In this document: positions 63,034 through 64,000 of the stretch, piece by piece
Position numbering within the stretch: the first letter of the stretch is position 1
Layout: each line of letters opens with the position of its first letter
Assembly (NCBI GenBank): GCA_024760545.1
Contig: CP060501.1
Location: forward strand, 434,001 to 498,000
Source of the DNA: Nitrospira sp.
GTDB lineage: Bacteria; Nitrospirota; Nitrospiria; Nitrospirales; Nitrospiraceae
Direction of reading: 5' to 3'
DNA length: 64,000 nucleotides
Notes under the pieces: model-generated
What the model saw: the letters and a program-made list of their open reading frames with translations, nothing else
Databases searched by the model: none
Told to the model about the DNA's origin: nothing
Program-made: the position numbers and the translations under genes

Positions 63034-63426
63034 TTACTTTCGCGGGAGGTTCGTCAAGAAGACGACGAGATCGCGAACAGAAATGATCCCGACCATCTTC
63101 CCGTCGCGCGTGACGCCGAGATGGCGGAGATGGGATTGTGCCATCAAATCGTTGGCATCGAGCAGCGTCTTGCTCTCTTCAATGGTCATGATCGGCGCCG
63201 ACATGATTTGCTCGACCGTCGTCTTGGTGGCATCCGCTCCAGCTGCAACCACCCGGCGCATCATGTCCGTATCCGTTATGATTCCGATAATCTCGCGATC
63301 GTTGGTCACGAACAAACTGCCGATCCCGCGGTCGCGCATGATGCGGGCGGCCGTCTGTGTATCCGTATCACGCGGCACCGTCACAAACTTTTCTCGGGGA
63401 ATCATAAAGGATTTTACAGGAACCAT
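63034..63426 (-). CDS. CBS-domain pair protein
   Basis: A 130-residue protein made almost entirely of two CBS repeats: [20 protein letters not shown] to [11 protein letters not shown], and [20 protein letters not shown] to [15 protein letters not shown] pairs (Bateman modules) bind AMP, ATP, NAD or SAM and sense cell energy. It is free-standing and lies between hemD and hemB, so it may relay an energy or redox signal, but no partner is indicated. A GGAGGACGG box lies before the start region at 63426. Confidence 0.88.
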   Translation of the reverse strand: MVPVKSFMIPREKFVTVPRDTDTQTAARIMRDRGIGSLFVTNDREIIGIITDTDMMRRVVAAGADATKTTVEQIMSAPIMTIEESKTLLDANDLMAQSHLRHLGVTRDGKMVGIISVRDLVVFLTNLPRK

Positions 63427-63472
63427 TTCACCGTCCTCCTTTCACATGACAACCATACACGCCGCATCCTCA

Positions 63473-64000
63473 TCACTGCTGCAGCGCTCCCATGGGGGCT
63501 TCCTCGCGGCTACCGTAATGGTGGGCGATCGCGTCCACCAGAGCCGGAATCGTATTTTCTCTCGGCATGATCGAGACCGTCAAACCATATTCTTCCACTG
63601 TCTTGGCCGTGATGGGTCCGATACATGCGATCGCGACGGATCGCAAGAGCGGTTGGACGGTTTCGATACCGCCCAGCATCGCGACAAAATTGCGAACCGT
63701 GGAAGAGCTCGTGAACGTGACAATATGGATCCGGCGATCCATGAGCTCTTGGCGCCACCCTTCGGCATCCTGGGTGGGGATGAGTGTTCGATACACAGGG
63801 ACCACATCGACTTGCGCGCCACAGTGACGAAGCTCGTCCGGCAAGAGTTCTCTGGCCACCTCCGCACGTGGAATCAGGACGCGGACTCTCGACAGGTCTT
63901 GCTGCTTCAGGACTTCCAGGACGCCTTCGGCCTGATAGTCCGTCGGAACCACATCAGCTCTGAGACCGAACCGCTCCAGTTCCTGAGCCGTGCGGGGTCC
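63473..64000 (-). CDS. hemD: Uroporphyrinogen-III synthase, partial (N-terminus beyond window)
   Basis: HemD closes and rearranges hydroxymethylbilane to uroporphyrinogen III in haem and sirohaem synthesis. The visible 175 C-terminal codons read GPRTAQELERFGLRADVVPT at the window edge, then RVLIPRAEVARELLPDELRH, DVVPVYRTLIPTQDAEGW, TFTSSSTVRNFVAML and ACIGPITAKTVEEYGL, typical of the family. The gene continues beyond base 64000. A GTG-start frame at 63952 is internal. Its placement near hemB is common. Confidence 0.9.
   Translation of the reverse strand, partial: GPRTAQELERFGLRADVVPTDYQAEGVLEVLKQQDLSRVRVLIPRAEVARELLPDELRHCGAQVDVVPVYRTLIPTQDAEGWRQELMDRRIHIVTFTSSSTVRNFVAMLGGIETVQPLLRSVAIACIGPITAKTVEEYGLTVSIMPRENTIPALVDAIAHHYGSREEAPMGALQQ

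Noticed and set aside
1-64000. tRNA, rRNA, CRISPR, IS elements or prophage genes
   Set aside because: Looked for in intergenic stretches and by gene content; none seen, although a covariance-model search was not possible.

Overview
The window reads as chromosomal DNA of a Gram-negative bacterium. It encodes outer-membrane parts (a Wza-like export lipoprotein, a Slp-type lipoprotein, a beta-barrel protein, an MltD-like transglycosylase), PilT/PilU retraction ATPases, and complete housekeeping genes with mostly strong AGGAGG-type ribosome binding sites. The moderately GC-rich composition and the gene repertoire (class V aminotransferase beside serA, a membrane-anchored cytochrome c beside an FGE-fold protein, a B12-binding radical SAM protein) remind me of Nitrospira or another Nitrospirota. 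That is recollection and inference, not a database result. I saw no rRNA, tRNA, CRISPR array, insertion sequence or prophage.

Layout. (1) 1-2.0 kb, minus: serA (cut by the window edge) and a class V aminotransferase, probably a serine synthesis operon. (2) 2.1-9.9 kb: lytic transglycosylase, TPR membrane protein, bioF, pilT-pilU, a membrane cytochrome c, an FGE-fold protein and a YidB-like protein. (3) 10.1-19.3 kb: mostly envelope and secreted proteins (beta-barrel, Slp lipoprotein, secreted intradiol dioxygenase, HEAT-like protein, TMTC-like GT-C protein with TPR, D-Ala-D-Ala carboxypeptidase, DUF4412 protein) and a MinD/ParA-like ATPase. (4) 19.5-23.3 kb: pyruvate kinase, convergent with a 775-residue protein that joins a histidine-phosphatase-like domain to a phosphofructokinase domain; this is the most unusual single gene. 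(5) 23.8-25.8 kb, plus: a B12-binding radical SAM protein and a small secreted protein.

(6) 25.8-52.0 kb, minus: one very long, tightly packed surface-polysaccharide locus with many start/stop overlaps. Transcription runs from a small ribbon-helix-helix regulator and an HD-GYP protein through the exporter (Wza), tyrosine autokinase (Wzc), polymerase/ligase, flippase, six family-4/2 glycosyltransferases, a GT-C protein, three methyltransferases, an asparagine-synthetase-type amidotransferase, a degenerate PHP membrane protein, WbqC, a PIG-L deacetylase, a DegT aminotransferase and a WecA/MraY-type initiating transferase, and ends at mtnA. Together these can start, elongate, decorate, flip, polymerise and export a Wzx/Wzy-type polysaccharide, with a cyclic-di-GMP-type domain and a DNA-binding protein at the head of the unit.

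(7) 52.2-64.0 kb, minus: a conserved housekeeping block, comEC, glmM, folP, ftsH, hpt, tilS, ribF, hemB, a CBS-domain protein and hemD (cut by the window edge). hemB has a Cys-to-Asp change in the usual zinc site.
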